From Atherix ibis (taxonomy: Eukaryota; Arthropoda; Insecta; Diptera; Athericidae), in assembly GCA_958298945.1 (NCBI GenBank), contig OY282605.1:9013811-9077810 (forward strand): a DNA stretch of 64,000 nt, written 5' to 3'. A model generated the notes under the pieces. It was not told where the DNA came from, ran no database searches, and worked only from the letters and a program-made list of their open reading frames with translations. This document shows positions 33,341-46,589 of this stretch, piece after piece. Every line of letters starts with the position of its first letter. Positions within the stretch are counted from its first letter, which is position 1. A program made the position numbers and the translations under genes.

Positions 33341-35429
33341 TTTGCGAATTTGATATTTTCTATTTGGTTTTTTTCTTTATTTCTGGTAGCTACACACGCG
33401 TTTTGATTTTTTATGCTGATAGCGCTATTTTTCTTTAAGATAAGAATGTAGACGACGGAATTTTTTTTTTTTTTGCCAAAAGAAAAAAAATTAAATAATC
33501 GCGAACATAATTTACAGGAAAGCCACCGTCTTCCCTTTTCCGCTTCGAACCACCACAGCTAGTGTACGCAACGCGTTGATTAATTTCGAGGCCAATTTGT
33601 TATTTTAATCAATTTGTTTAGGGAAACTTATCATAAGAGAAAAAAAAGTTTTGTTTACATTCCGCCATTTTTTTCTTAGCATCGGCCCCGCCCTCTTCGT
33701 ATTCCGGAAATTCTAGACAAAAACCAAATTTATTCATATCTTACAACCACGCGTGCGTTCATAATCGACCATAAATATTAGCTTTTCTTTTATTTAATTT
33801 TCTTTCGGATTTGTTATTATTATTATTATTTTTTTTTTTTGTTTTTGTTGATATTTAAATAGCTGTGATTATTTTTATTTTGGCGAATTTTTGTTTGTTT
33901 TTTTTTTTTTTTAAATTTGATTACATAAAAATTATAATGGCGACTGTGAATGGAGTTTTTATTGTAAAATGAAAAGCGCATGATAACGTGGTGTACCTAG
34001 ACCGCTACTGACAGACACAGCAATAGAAGCCGGTAATCGACCGAAGAAGAGAGAGCATGTAGATTTGGGGGACAATTGGGGAGCATGTGTTTGATTACAG
34101 ATTAGATTCGAGTAAATTTAGATCGTAAAGAATGTGCTATAAAAATTAGGTGAATTTCAGCAAATGGTAGATAGCCAAGGTGGAGCAAAAAAATCGTTTT
34201 ATTATTAGAGATTGGACGAAATCGAATTCACCTACGCAGGTCGGTTTTTCTTCAATTCAAGGTTAACTTTTATATTAGCAACATTAGCGAAATTCCATAA
34301 TGCAAAAAAAAAACAACTAAATAAATAAAATCCAAATTTGAGTCGCCATAAATTTTGTCTGTATTTATTTTTATTGTTTTTTTTTTTTTTTTATTTATTT
34401 TTGCGTTGCTGTTGAATGTAGAAAAATATTCAACAAGAAAAACCTTAAAACTTATCGCAAAATGTTAGAGAAATTTTCACGTTTTAAGTGACGATTTGGA
34501 AAATTTCTAAGCAAAAAAAATTAAATTTTTTCAAATTTTTTGCAAAAATTATTTTGCTTTACTTTTTTTTTTTCTTTTTTATATAAAAAAAACTTGTCAA
34601 GTTCATGGCAAATGACTTTCAACACAATTATTAATCGATAAACTTTTTTATTATATTTTTTGTAAATTTTTTTCTAAGGTGTTTGCAAACTCACCGATAT
34701 TAGAGGTCATTAAGTCGAGTCAGTAGTGCAGCTAAATGCGTATTATTATTATTATTTTTATTTTTAATTGATTTTATGTTTTAAGTTTTCTTTTAAAAAA
34801 AATCACTTACTTTTTATGGAAGTAAAATAATTTTTTTTAAATAGGCAAATTCAAAATTGTTAACTTCATTTTATTGAAAAAACTTAAAAATGTTCAGTAT
34901 TAAATAATGTCGTTTTCAGTAAAAATTTTAAGATTTTTTATTAAAATAATTTATTTTTTTTGAATACCGATTAAATGTTAGTTTTTTTTTAAATTTTTTT
35001 TTTATAAAAATTGTTTCGCTAAAATGTAAAAATTTTTGTAAATTTTTTTTTACTATTAATAGTTTTTTATAAGAATTTTTTGTAGTAAAATTTTTTTTTG
35101 ATGATCAATTTGTTAGTAAAAATTTTAATTATTTCGCTAAAACAACAAGTCTCTTATTTTTTTTCTATTTTTTTCGTTACTACAAGTTTATTAGCCGTTA
35201 CGAAAAAGCATATTTTATGACGAGACACTTCAATAAAAGGAGAGGCACATGTAAGAGTAAACACCCATTGGCGTTACTCTACCTAACAAGACATGTTAAC
35301 GCCTCAAAAAATTTCTTGACCAATTTCTCTTTAAACGCCGATGAGTATTTATGGGGGAAAGCAACAGGGGAGAATTTTCTAACAAGAGGGTTATAGTCGT
35401 AGGATAATCGGGAATAAAACTTTTTATAA
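33341..35429. other. No gene seen
   Basis: A/T-rich with (TTA)n near 33818-33830 and 34739-34755. The patch 33520-33780 is richer in G+C (TTCCGCTTCGAACCACCACA and nearby) but has no open frame of note. No function proposed. Confidence 0.5.
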
Positions 35430-36235
35430 CGAAAAGCACATAAGTTATGAATAAAGAGAGCATTAAGGATTTTGCGGATGATTTTAGATTGAAGAGATTG
35501 GATTTAAGTGGAATTGGAACGCCTACAGTTCAAGTCCGTATGTCCATATTGGTTTTAAAATTGTGTTGTAAATTAAAAGTTTGTTTTTTAATATCAATTT
35601 TGATCTATTATCTTAGTAGTCGAAGTAGTACTCGATAACGTCTATTAAGTTCAAGTCTTTTTAATTTCGTGGAAGGATTCCAAGTAAGTCGTTTTTCTAG
35701 GTTTGATCTCAGGTACCGTACTTTGTCTTTTAGTGAAATTATGTTGCCATTAAGGTAAAAAAAAAATTTAGGCATAAAAATGACTGAAAATTTTTAGGTT
35801 GGAATTGTAAATTGTCAGTCATAAAAATGATGGTGGATCTTTCGCAGAGGGTAAAGGTAACATGAACACTTTTCTGGTCATTTACCTTTACGCTCCACCT
35901 CTTAAACCGGTCGTGGAGATTTTTAATATGGGCGTGTAGATATTTTGAGGCTATTTGGATGTTGGAAAGGGATGGAAGAAGAGCAGTATCATCCGCATAG
36001 GCGGCAATCAAAGTTTTGGAATCAGTTGAGGTATAAATATTGTATAGGAGTGGGCCGAGGAAACTGCCTTGAGGGACACCATCTGTAAAAGGGTATATTT
36101 CAATAGCTATTGTCGGATTGTGGAGTGTTCTGAACGGAAACCAAATAACTGATCAAGAGGAGTTTTTCAAAAATTTCACCAAGGATTGTTAACAAACTGA
36201 TAGGTGTATACGAGGATGGGGAGAAATGTACTGTT
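35430..36235 (-). mobile_element. Jockey-like LINE RT fragment
   Basis: Minus strand, high to low: DGVPQGSFLGPLLYNIYTS (about 36035-36090), TLIAAYADDTALLPS (about 35970-36015), RFKRWSVKVNDQKSVHVTF, then KVRYLRSNLEKRLTWNPSTK (about 35685-35745), LKRLELNRRYRVLLRLL, and NTILKPIWTYGLEL near 35515-35560. This is the RT palm and thumb of a Jockey-clade ORF2 in the correct order with several frame changes. It keeps YADD, so decay is moderate. Confidence 0.8.
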
Positions 36236-36440
36236 TTTTTGGGTTTGGGAATCATTTTTATGACTGAAAATTTCCAACTCCGAAATGAAAATTTAAATTA
36301 TTATTTCAAATAATATTAATACTGAAAAGTAAATTCGAAGCGCCACGACACTGAAGGTTATTTGGCGACAAAAGATATCGGAAATCAAAGTAGAAATGGA
36401 AAGAAAAACTGGGTTTTTTGGGAATTAGCGTAGAACCATG

Positions 36441-36515
36441 TCTCAGTGGGATTTGAACCTACCACCCCTTGGATGATTGTCTAGTAGGCAAACGACTGTG
36501 CTACCGGGCGGCACA
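36441..36515 (-). other. tRNA-like sequence with pol III A and B boxes (SINE head or tRNA pseudogene)
   Basis: On the minus strand TAGCACAGTCG (36493-36503) fits an A box and GGTTCAAATCC (36449-36459) fits a B box at tRNA spacing. The T-arm GTAGG-TTCAAAT-CCCAC pairs at 4 of 5 positions. The acceptor and anticodon stems do not pair well, so it is not a working tRNA; a tRNA-derived SINE or tRNA pseudogene is more likely. No second copy was noticed in the window. Confidence 0.45.
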
Positions 36516-36639
36516 AGATAATAAAAAAAATTACCATTTTCAATTAAGGATCGTTTAACCAGCAAATAATGCGGTAAATTTGAAGAAAACAACTTTTTAC
36601 AAAAGTAGTGATTTTGTCATAGCCTCGTTTTCTTCTTTT

Positions 36640-36830
36640 ACATTTCTCGTTCGGTGATTACGTTAAAAACGTATACGGGGCTCTGAAAACCCCCAAGTGA
36701 CTATGGAGAAGCCATTGTATCCGCGAAAAGTAACTGTTTGGTGTGAATTTCCATCTAAAGGTGTTATTTGATCGTATTTCTTTGAAAATGAGGAATGGGA
36801 GAAAATTAGCATCATTTCTGACTACCATGG
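36640..36830 (+). mobile_element. IS630-Tc1-mariner transposase fragment
   Basis: Plus-strand reading gives YGALKTP, QVTMEKPLYPRKVTVWCEFPSKGVI and YFFENEEW, i.e. the region between the first and second catalytic blocks of the same family as the 12-15 kb units. Only about 60 codons are left, with stops. Confidence 0.65.
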
Positions 36831-36859
36831 TTGCATGATAGTCAACTTATTTTGATTTG

Positions 36860-38720
36860 AATTTTCAGATAATATTTTCACAGTAAAAACTTTTCAGTGT
36901 GAAAAACAAAACAAACAAAAATTAAAAAGAAATTCTTTCGGTAAAATGTAAAAAATCTAGTTTATGGTTAATGTAAAAATTTCAGTTTCTATTAATGCAA
37001 AATAGAAAATTTTTTCATCAACAATTTTTTATTAAAAAATAAAGAAAATGTTTTTATAATAAGAAATTTTTTCAGAAAATTGTAAAAACTAAAAATTTCA
37101 GTTTCATTTTCTTCAGTAAAAGTTTTTCTTTTGGTCAAATTTTCGCAATAAAATGTTTTTTAATAAAAAGTTTTAAAGTAACAACTTTTTAGCAGACAAT
37201 TTTTAATGGTAAAATACAAAAATTTGAATATCAATAAAATTTTCACTAAAAATTCTTTCGCTAAACATTTGTTACCAAAATTTTATAGAAAACTAAAAAA
37301 TAAAGAAAACTAAAGAATAGAATTTTTTTCAGAAAATTGTAAAAAAGTAAAAGTTTCAGTTTTCTTCAGTAAAAGTTTTTCTTAAAAAAAATTCTGCTGG
37401 TAAAATTTTTTTCAAGCTAAAATTTGGTTGGTAAAAATTTTTCCTATTAAAAATTGTTTTGATTTACATTTTATTAGTTACAACTTTTTTGATAAAAAGT
37501 AAACATTTCCATTTAAAAAGCTTTTTTTTCAGTAAAAAATTTACAATTAAAATAAAATTCAAAATTTCCCAATAAAATATTTTTAATAAAAAAAATTTCA
37601 AACGAAAATTTTTGAAGTAAAAACTTTTTAGCAGACAGTTTTTATTGGTAAAATTGAAAAATTTTAATATCAGTAATAGTAAAAATTTTAGTTTCAATTT
37701 TTTTATGAAATAGTCTTTCAGGACCAATTAATACAAACAAATTTTTTTAAGTAAAAATTCCTTCGCTAAAATATTTTTAGGAAAATTTATGTTCAGCAAA
37801 ATTTTTTTTCAGAAAAATTTTTTCGGTGGAAATTTTTCATTAAAAAATTACGAAAATGCTTTTTTAGTTAGGAATTTTTTCGAAAAATATAAAAATTATA
37901 AAACGGTAAAACATCAGTTTAATAATTTTTTTTATTAAGATTTTATTCGTAATACACCTTATTTGATAAAGAGTCAATATTTCAGTTCAAAAAAATTGTG
38001 TTTAGTAAAAAATTTACAATAAAAAAAAATTTTAACTTTCCCAATAAAATGTTTTTAATAAAAATTTTTGAAGTAAAAACTTTTTAGCAGACATTTTTTA
38101 ATGGCGAAATTAAAAAATTTTAATATCAGTAATAGTAAAAATTTTAGTTTCAATTTTTTTAGGAAATAATCTTTCAGGACCAATTAATGCAAAAAATCCT
38201 TTTTTAGTAAAATTCCTTCGCTAAAAACTTATTAGCAAATTTTATGTTCAGCAAAACTTTTTTCAGAAAAAAAAAATTTTAATATCAGTAAAAATAAAAA
38301 TTTCAGTATTAAAATTTTAGGAAATACTCTTTCAGGACCAATTAATGCAAAAAAAATTTTCACTAAAAATTCCTTCGCTAAAAAATTTCAGTTTCAATTT
38401 CAATTTCAGACAATTTATTTCAGCAGAAATTTTTTATTAAATAGTAAAGAATATGTTTTTTTAATTAGAAATTTTTTCAGAATTGTAAATACTGTAAAAA
38501 GTTAAAACTTTAGTTTCATTTTTTTCAGTAAAAGTTTTTTTTTTTTTTTTTGAAGCAAAAATTTGCTTGGTAAAATGTTAAAGTAATTTCAGTTATCATA
38601 CTTTCAGTGAAATTGCGTTGAAAAATTTTTTTTTTAGTGACAGTTTTTTAGTTAAATTTTTTTTTTAAAGAAATTAAGTAAATTTTTCAGTTAATAATTT
38701 ATTTAGTAAAAACCTTTCCG
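36860..38720 (-). repeat. Decayed A/T repeat array with higher-order units
   Basis: Degenerate AGTAAAAATTTTCAGT words, the reverse complement of the motif at 31-32 kb. A longer unit containing CTTTCAGGACCAATTAAT followed by TTCCTTCGCTAAAA recurs at 37715, 38171 and 38329, spacings of 456 and 158 bp. Confidence 0.75.
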
Positions 38721-41700
38721 AATTGCAATTGATAGTTAAATTTTCTTTATTAATGATAAAATTATTGATAGTCAAGTAAATAAAACATTTTTCAACATTA
38801 CATCAAAAAATGTCACTTAACATTTTTTTTCTGGGTAATTTTTATTCAAATTCGAAAACATTTTTTGGTATTGAATACGAGCCATCGGGATAATATGACC
38901 TGCATTGAACCCATGCCATTGTACTGGAATTAAATTGATGGTAAACAACTATCAACTGGCCAGCTCATCAATTACGGATTTGTCCAAGTCACCGCATTTA
39001 TGTGCCGCCTTCCAACAATATTTACGAACAAGCTGAAAGCGCATCGTTTGCAACGGAAATGGGCTCTGATTGCTTCATATCGACAAAAAAAAAAACGAAA
39101 GAAAAAGCAAACAACAACAAAAACTCTTATAAATAAACGTCGAAAAAATCAAAAACCGGGTCAAATTGTTGTTTACTTGTGCTGAAATTACGCAATTTAT
39201 TTTTGATATTTTTGTTTATGTCAGAAAGTTTTTCTCGAATTTCTCTACCAGGCTTCCCACAAAACCCGAAACAGTCACTCTGCTACTGACTTGATACCAG
39301 ACAGAAAATTGGATGCATCATTGGAAATTTTCTCGCTAATTTTATCTCATATCTTTTTCTTCGAAAACAATTAATTGTGAATAAATAAAATTATTGAATT
39401 AGTTTCGAAAATGAACTCGTTTTGGCTATGAACTCCGATACGACAAAAAACGTTTTTTTCTAAGTTCTCTAAGTCCATAATGGTTTCTGTAAAAACAAAG
39501 TGATAAAAATGTTTAAATACAAATTTTTATTTCCAAGTAAAACTGAATTTTTCTGAACGTTCATCTATTTTTAATCAGAAAGATCGCCCCCTCCTCCACT
39601 TCAGACTCGTTAGTTGAATTACTGTTTATCAATGCAACCGCTTTCTCCACCAATTGACTATTTACACTCTGTCTGATTGGAATATAACATAAGCTCTCCC
39701 CCGCCATGGCCCCCCTTTCCGTACTTTTTGTACAAATATGAACTTTGAAGAATTTTATTACTTTAGTTTCGAAACGCTTATTAACTACCACATGGTCTGC
39801 TGCTTACTTTTTAATTATGTTTCCATGAAAGTTGATTTATTTTCCCCAAGTTGTGTTGTGCACAACTTCTGAAGGAGGTAAAAAACCACTTCAAGAAAAT
39901 GTCTGACAGATAAACACTGAAATTAATAAATAAACAAGAAATAGTTAAGAGCAAACATGAAAAGTAATACGTGTGTTGTTCTGTTGATGATACGAGTGGG
40001 TTAGAAGGGGGGGCTTGAGTTAGATGATACAGTTCAACCGGCTAAATTAAGACGCCCGCACGCAACCTTCTCACATACATCGATAGTGGTCGGTATACAC
40101 AGTCGTAAGGAAGTGTGTTGGGGGTAGAAGGGGGTGGGGGTGGTGGGCTGAGTTGGTCAGATTGATGATAGATAAATGTGAGAACAGATAATTGGGGAGA
40201 CAAACGTCATCGATGTTGTTGATTTTGATTACTCCAATCAACTTAATTTTTTTTTCTCTCTCTTCCATAATTCCAGAAAATTTAATGTTTTTTTTTTGAA
40301 AAACTATTTATTTTCCTCACCCTCTTTTTTTAACAGCACCCCTCCCCTTCCCCTCTATCAACATTTTTAAAAAAAATAGTTTTTAAGTATTCTTCGTGTT
40401 GTTTTTGTTTTTGCTATTTTTTTTTACTTTGTATTGAAAATAAAAATAGTTTCATTCAACAATAATGTGGGTCAGCCATAGTGTGAGTCACCTTCATCTG
40501 TCGGATACAAATTGTACACAGACGGATGGTATCGCACACCAGCAGCGCCACACATTGGAAAAAAAGTGAATATTTTTCTTATTTGTGTTTTTATGTTTTT
40601 GCAACGATCCAATCGATAATGGCGCCGAGTCATGCGTTCAAAAAATTTTTTTTTTTCGATTTTGAATGTTGACATTCTGTTTATCTCGATGATTAAATTG
40701 TGCTGTGAGGATTGGATAATTATCAGTTCTTGGTATCGTTTGATAAATTACAATAGTTCCGATGAATTTATGAATCGTAAACCGAACGAACAGCTGGGTT
40801 ACTCGTCAGAAATTGAAAAGAATTTCTTATATCTTGTCAAAATGCATCAGAAATCAGATCAAAATAAACCTAAACTCATAATGTCTGGGGTATTTCTAAA
40901 CCCCAATCCATAACCTCCCATTTATCCACTACTAGTTAGTTTAATTTAGTTATAAAGAATACATAGTCTTAGAGTTTACCATTATTTAACTATAAAATTC
41001 GAAATTTGATGATCGTATTTTTCTTTCAAAATGCCATTAATACGTCAATGGAATATTTTTAGATACATTTTACAACTAAATATCTTAACTAAAAATAACG
41101 TTTAAATAGTTTTTTTTTCTCTATTGCGTATTTTGCTTTTTTCTTATTATTATTATAATTTTTAGAAATCACGTCACAGCAAAGAGTATCAAATTCTTAT
41201 TTGTTCATAAATGTTTTTTCTTATGAAAATGGAGAATTTATTTTTTATATAAATAATAAGATTTAAATTTTAAATTTTACTCTTTTATTATTTATATTGT
41301 TATAAATAATTTACCAGCACAGCTAAAGCTCATCCATCGGATAATATTCCATATTCACGACTGTCAACGTCATCGGGATTTGAGCGGTGCCTGCTGAATC
41401 AAATAATTTTAGACATCCTGTTTTTTTTAACAAGTTTTTACTAATTTTAATAAGTCTTTGGCGTTCAAGTTAGTATTTGTAAAATATTTCTTCGGCATGT
41501 ATGTTAAGCAAGTTCAGCCTAAAACAGAGAATATTTCCCAATCGAATGCGTCAAAGGACTAAGCAGCATTAAAATCTCAATAAAATTTATCCTGTATTAT
41601 ATCAAATGTATATCCACAAAATTTTATCTTTAATAGCAACGCCATCTTCGATTTAATTCATTTTAATTTTCAAAATCCTGTCAATTTTTATTTAAATTGG

Positions 41701-42179
41701 CCCAAAAAGGAATGGGATGAGAAAAATATGTTCTTCACACTTTTACTTTTTGTTCATACAATTGACAATGAAAAATAACAATATATATTGCATAATGGGC
41801 AATTTTGAGTAATGATTTTTTGAGTATTCAGAACCTAAGAGAATATTTCCGCAGCAATTCAAATTAAGAAAAATGGCTGAGCGGTACACTATAAACTGTG
41901 TTGAACCCAAAATATTTTCATATCACACTTTAGGAGCACCTCCGGTTTGGTGATACTTTAAAATCACCATTTTGGAAGTAAATAAATGAAATAATGTACA
42001 ATAAAAAATACGTCCATCTTTGTGGGGATTATTGAGGTAGGAAAATTGTCCAACTCTATGATCAATTGATTGCAACGCCTTCACCAGAGGCTGCGACGCC
42101 AACTATTCGATTTCAAAATTTTAATCACAGTCCCTCGAATCTAACACCAATTGTCGAGGCTTACTCCAACTGAGCAAAG
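38721..42179. other. No gene supported
   Basis: Mostly A/T-rich. Short frames at 39000-39185, 39561-39791 (minus), 40472-40675 (minus) and 40632-40913 show no known domain. A G-rich patch lies at 40100-40150. I see no repeat or transposon motif. Confidence 0.5.
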
Positions 42180-42860
42180 GGCTACTCATATCCCTGGATA
42201 TGCAGTTGTCTTTAATCTCTTAAGGGCCGATACGATATGACCCTTTTGAGTTCCCGAACTTTTTTATCTCTTAGCTAGTATACTTCCTGCGAAACTCTTG
42301 AATTGGCTGAAAAAGTCCTTTCCCATCAGTTTAATGTTATTTAATGGTCAGTCCAGTTGTGTTTTATAACTTCTCTTTCCTCGTTATGTAGTCGGCACTC
42401 GAAGAGGAGGTGTAGGGCTGGTTCCTACAGCCTAAAAATTCATTTGCATTTTGAGCTGTTTCGTTATCCAAAACTTTTGAGATCTTCCTTAAAATTTCTG
42501 GTGGCCAGTTTGGAGCTATACAGTTTTCAATACTTCCAATGTATAAGTCTTAGAATTTTCGTTTGTCTGATCTTTCCCATGCTGCTTTCAATTTTTTCGT
42601 CGATACTTTAAGTACACCGTCAGGTTCTATCTCATCCGCTTTGTTATCATTTAATTCTGCGTAGCCTAGAGCAAATGGTATTTTTTCCTATTTTGTAACA
42701 GGAAAGCCTACATAAGAGCCAAAGCTTATTTGCATTTTCCGTGCCACAACAGACAAGGTGGCGATTGGGGCCGTTCTCCTATCATATTAACACTGTTGAA
42801 TAGGTTGATTGGTAGGCATTGGCCCAGCGACTATTCTGAGTGCACAATTTCATAGAAGTT
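42180..42860 (-). pseudogene. Unidentified coding remnant
   Basis: Minus strand 42720-42430 reads in one frame for about 95 codons with only two stops: phrases include PFALGYAELNDNKADEI, GVLKVSTKKLKAAWERSDKR, YIGSIENCIAPNWPPEIL and SKVLDNETAQNANEF. The amino-acid mix is protein-like, unlike the low-complexity translations around it. A shifted frame just downstream reads ALHLLFECRLHNEEREV, which resembles the Cys-containing C-terminal tail of R1-type LINEs. It may be a LINE ORF2 3' end or a pseudogene of a host gene; I do not recognise it. Confidence 0.4.
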
Positions 42861-44483
42861 ACGGCTACGTGTCTTTGTATTCCACTTACATTAATTAGCC
42901 AAATTTTAAAACCCACCTTTTCCACCAAACAAAGCAACAAAAAAAAAATCCTATTAATGATTTTTCACATTTTCTGCTTACACAATCAATTATATCAAAT
43001 AATTACTTGAAACAAAAATATTCCTTATTAAATTCTAAATAAAAAACGTTCTGTACATTTTTTTCGTAAACCTAATCGTTTTCCCACAATCAACGTTCAA
43101 ATTCTTATAATCCTGATCGTATAGCAAAGATTCAATCCTAGCGCCATTTTAAAATCATGCTCTGACATTGCCGGTTTGTGTGTCTTTGCTAAACGTCAAA
43201 AAATTATATAAGAATATTTTTGAGCATTGATTGCTGCAGAACGGTAATGTTTACAAACAAATGTTGTAGAACATTTTCCGTTTAGAATTTAATAAGAAAT
43301 ATTTTTGTTTTGCTAATTTTTCAATATACTAAAAGGTTTTATAGGATAATCCGAAAAAAATGTTACAAGGATTAATTTTAAGCTGTTTTTTTAAGGCCAA
43401 GAAGGAATTATATCAGCAGTTAAGGGGAGGAATTTTCATATTTTCAATAAGGATTTATAGTCCTGACTTTGTGTACAAAGAAAATGTAGAATTTTTTACC
43501 CTTACACAGCATATTCGAAGCTTGTAAGCTAGAGAGAGAAATAAAAAAATAAAAAAATTTGCTTCTAATTTACGTATATTATTAAAACGTTTTTTTTTTA
43601 ATTGTTTGTTCTTATTTAAAAATAGTCCTAACACGTAGGCCTACTATCGGCTTGCCACGCACACACTTTTCATCTTTCGCAAGAATCTTTTCGTTAATTT
43701 ATTGCCAATTGGCAAAGTTCTAATTCCTATCGGGTACAATGTCACACTCATTATAACAAACTAATTTATGTAAATTCTAATTTCATCATTATTCACGTAC
43801 GTCATTTAATCAAATTGCTTTGGAAAAAAAGGGGGGCTAAACTACGTAAAAAAAATATGAAATGAAACATAAGAAAATGCGCATAAATAGTCTCGAGACT
43901 CGTTCGATTATTTAATACCACATTTGATGTTGTCTACTGCATCAATGACGTTTTCAAACAGGGGAGCATTATTGAAGTTATGTACGACATTGTATGTGCG
44001 TATAATTTGCATATTATGCGCGCAAATCATTTTCAATTCACTCGATTGTGCTTGTAAGTTTTCATTTTTTGCGTGAATTTTTCCTCACAGTTCAATGCAG
44101 TTTATTATTACAATTATTTGTAATGCAAATAGGAAGTGGAGCGAGGGGAGCTTGTTTGTGTACATTTCATATTTTATGTACTATAATTGCCGATGTGTAC
44201 GGTGTAAATGTGTAGACGTGGATGTGTTTGCATAAAAAACGTACGATTAAATGCGTTACAAAAAAAAAAACCAACAAGAATCCTTGGCACAGTTCGGGCC
44301 CCGTCCAGAATGCAATAAAATTTTGTAAACAAAAACACATCAGACTTGGGGCATCAAGCCAGGTCAAGCTTAGCTACAATAGATCAAAACCGGAGACTGT
44401 ATCGAGTGTGCTTCTTGATGCTGTATGCTGTGCGTTGCCCAGTTTTGCTTGTTATCGCTTCAGCGCTTCGTGGTTTATTTCTA
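42861..44483. other. No gene seen
   Basis: A/T-rich; no conserved motif. A frame at 44222-44506 crosses into the next transposon and looks accidental. Confidence 0.5.
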
Positions 44484-44499
44484 CAGGGTGGCCATTGAA

Positions 44500-44945
44500 A
44501 GATTAATTGATAAAAAATTAAAAAAATATCTTTTGCGAACACATGTTTTTATTATTTTAATTCGAATTAAAATTAATGGACTTTTTTCAGTATTATGTGT
44601 GCAAAACAACATTTCCTGAATGACCACAATTTTTCTACTCACAAAAACAGGCGCTTTCAGCAGCATTATCCATAACCGTACGTAAAGTTTCATGTCTTAA
44701 ATGTCAAATTTCAGCGCGGATGATCTTTTTAATTGTTGAATTGTTTGAGGTTTATTTGAGTAAATCCCGCATAGCAAGGAGCCACACAAAAATAAGTCAA
44801 ATTAGGTTGACGCAGAGGCTAAAAAAGATTTTAAAAAAAATTAATGTCTGGCAGAGTGTCTGCAGTAGCGCCATCTTGTTGAAACCATACCTCCTGATTA
44901 TCTTCAACAATAGTACTTAAAAAAATGTTAACATATTCTTTGCCC
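44500..44945 (-). pseudogene. Transposase C-terminal half
   Basis: Minus strand with frame changes: MVSTRW/VWFQQDGA-TADTL (second catalytic block, about 44860-44895), a FIFVWLLAMRDLLK stretch in the LWGYLK position, TSNNSTIKKIIRAEI, then MDNAAESACF and CGHSGNVV (family tail RNGGHLPDVI). Several frameshifts and stops. The third catalytic block is not recognisable. Confidence 0.6.
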
Positions 44946-45049
44946 ATTGATTCTTACCGGCCTACAAAGAACCCCATTGATTCTTTCTGGCTTACCTTCC
45001 TAGTAGTATAGCCAGACGGATTCTACCCTACTTTTTGAAATTATTATTC

Positions 45050-46470
45050 TAGGTCTGGATCCATCATAGAGTGAGACAACTCCACGTATGAAGATTGTTC
45101 TAATCAACCCATCCGCCCAAATCGGCGTGTAGCAGGATTGACTCGACCATGGTTACCATCATGCTCCTCCTACTCCGCCTGGGTTCGCCAAGATTCGGCC
45201 ATCATTGTCTTCGCAGCCTTTCCACAGACGTATAATAGGTGTGGCTGAATCTGCATCCTCGCGTCAATCATCACCCCTGGGTACCCTAGAGATGCTCCCG
45301 AGAACCCCTCATATTCACCAATCCTAATGGTGATACTCTCCCTACTTTGCCTCCCCTGCCTTCTCTTATGGTACTGCCTTCCTCTTATAGTCTGCAAGCC
45401 TAAGACCAGATACCAGGAGCCTACTTCGAACTGAAGAAACAATCTCATTACAGATCTGTCCTACCTTTTCCACACATTGTGCAACTCTACGACCACAGCA
45501 ACGTCGTCAGCAAATGCTATGATTCTCGCCTCCTCTGAGATATAGTCTGAGAATACCATCATACATCACACTCTACAACAGAGGACCCAGAACCGATTCG
45601 TGTGGGAGACTCGCTTGCCCCCTGATCTTGTATGATCAATCCCGACTGCTTCTTCTGTACAAAAGCAGTCTACTACTCAGACACTCCGGCACACCAATTG
45701 AGCCCAGAGCTTTAAGGATACAATCCCATCAAGAGTTATGATAACGCAGTACTTTATGGAGCCTCTTCTCCACCTTTTTCCCTCAATAGCTTTACGCGTT
45801 CTTCCAACGACCAAATCAATAGCGCGTGCTTTCCAGAAGCAAAATTGGGCTTCAGATAAGCCCCTCTAATCCTTAGTGAATTTCTCCAATCGATAACATA
45901 GAATGCGTTCTAGGATTTTACCCGCCATGTATAGAAGACAAATTGTGCGGAATGACGAAGAGTCCCCAAGCCGCCTTCTTGCCTTTGGTAACACCACAAG
46001 ATGTTGCCTCTTCCGAAGTTGTGAAAAAATTCCCTCACTTAGACAGGTATTAAACACTTCCAAAAATAAGTTTGGTTGCGCCGCGACAAAGTCGTTTTAG
46101 TGCAACAGGGGGTATTTCATCGGGTCGCGATGCCTTTTATCACCAATTTGCTGCATGCCCGAAGGAGTGCGTCCTGCGTAATTCGTGATCGCTGCCAGGC
46201 CTTGAGTTATGTTACCTTTCAATGTAATCACTAGTTGCTTAGGGAATAAGGGAGTGACAATTCTGTCCAGCAGCTTAGCACAGTTCGGAGCTGCCAAAGA
46301 AGAGCCACTCAGCACCATCTTCATAACTATCTAATACGACCTACCCCATGGGCTATTCTCAACTTCGGCGCATAGCTCCCTTCAGCGTCGGTGTTTGCTG
46401 TCCTTGATGGTGTGTCTCAACTATCTTCTTGCTGTCTTATATTGACAGTGCGCCTAAACTTTCACGTGCG
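45050..46470 (-). mobile_element. R1-like LINE remnant (reverse transcriptase), nested
   Basis: Minus strand, high to low: LEVFNTCLSEGIFSQLRKRQ, HLVVLPKARR, DSSSFRTICLLYMAGKILER and YRLEKFTKD (45866-46063; the FP-WK…LLPKPGK…SYRPI block), then RGAYLKPNFASGKHAL, SVLGPLLW-like and MYDGIL-like pieces around 45540-45620, AIIAFADD-like residues near 45510, and SITIRIGEYEGF, LGYPGVMIDARMQ and LLYVCGKAAKTMM (45170-45340; the YLGVMIDARLNF…GGKA block). This order is that of an R1-clade ORF2. It is badly broken; no endonuclease or RNase H was seen. It lies in the middle of a Tc/IS630-like transposon. Confidence 0.75.
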
Positions 46471-46589
46471 CCGTGTGCGTGTGTGTGTATGTAGCAAAAC
46501 TGGAGGGACCCAATGCTCACACCAATGCAGCAAATTTAAGGCAACCCTCTGACGCTTGTAGAAAATTAGACGAATGCGGACCTAAAATC

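Noticed and set aside
36441..36515. Functional tRNA gene
   Set aside because: A and B boxes are good but the acceptor and anticodon stems do not pair; listed as tRNA-like only.
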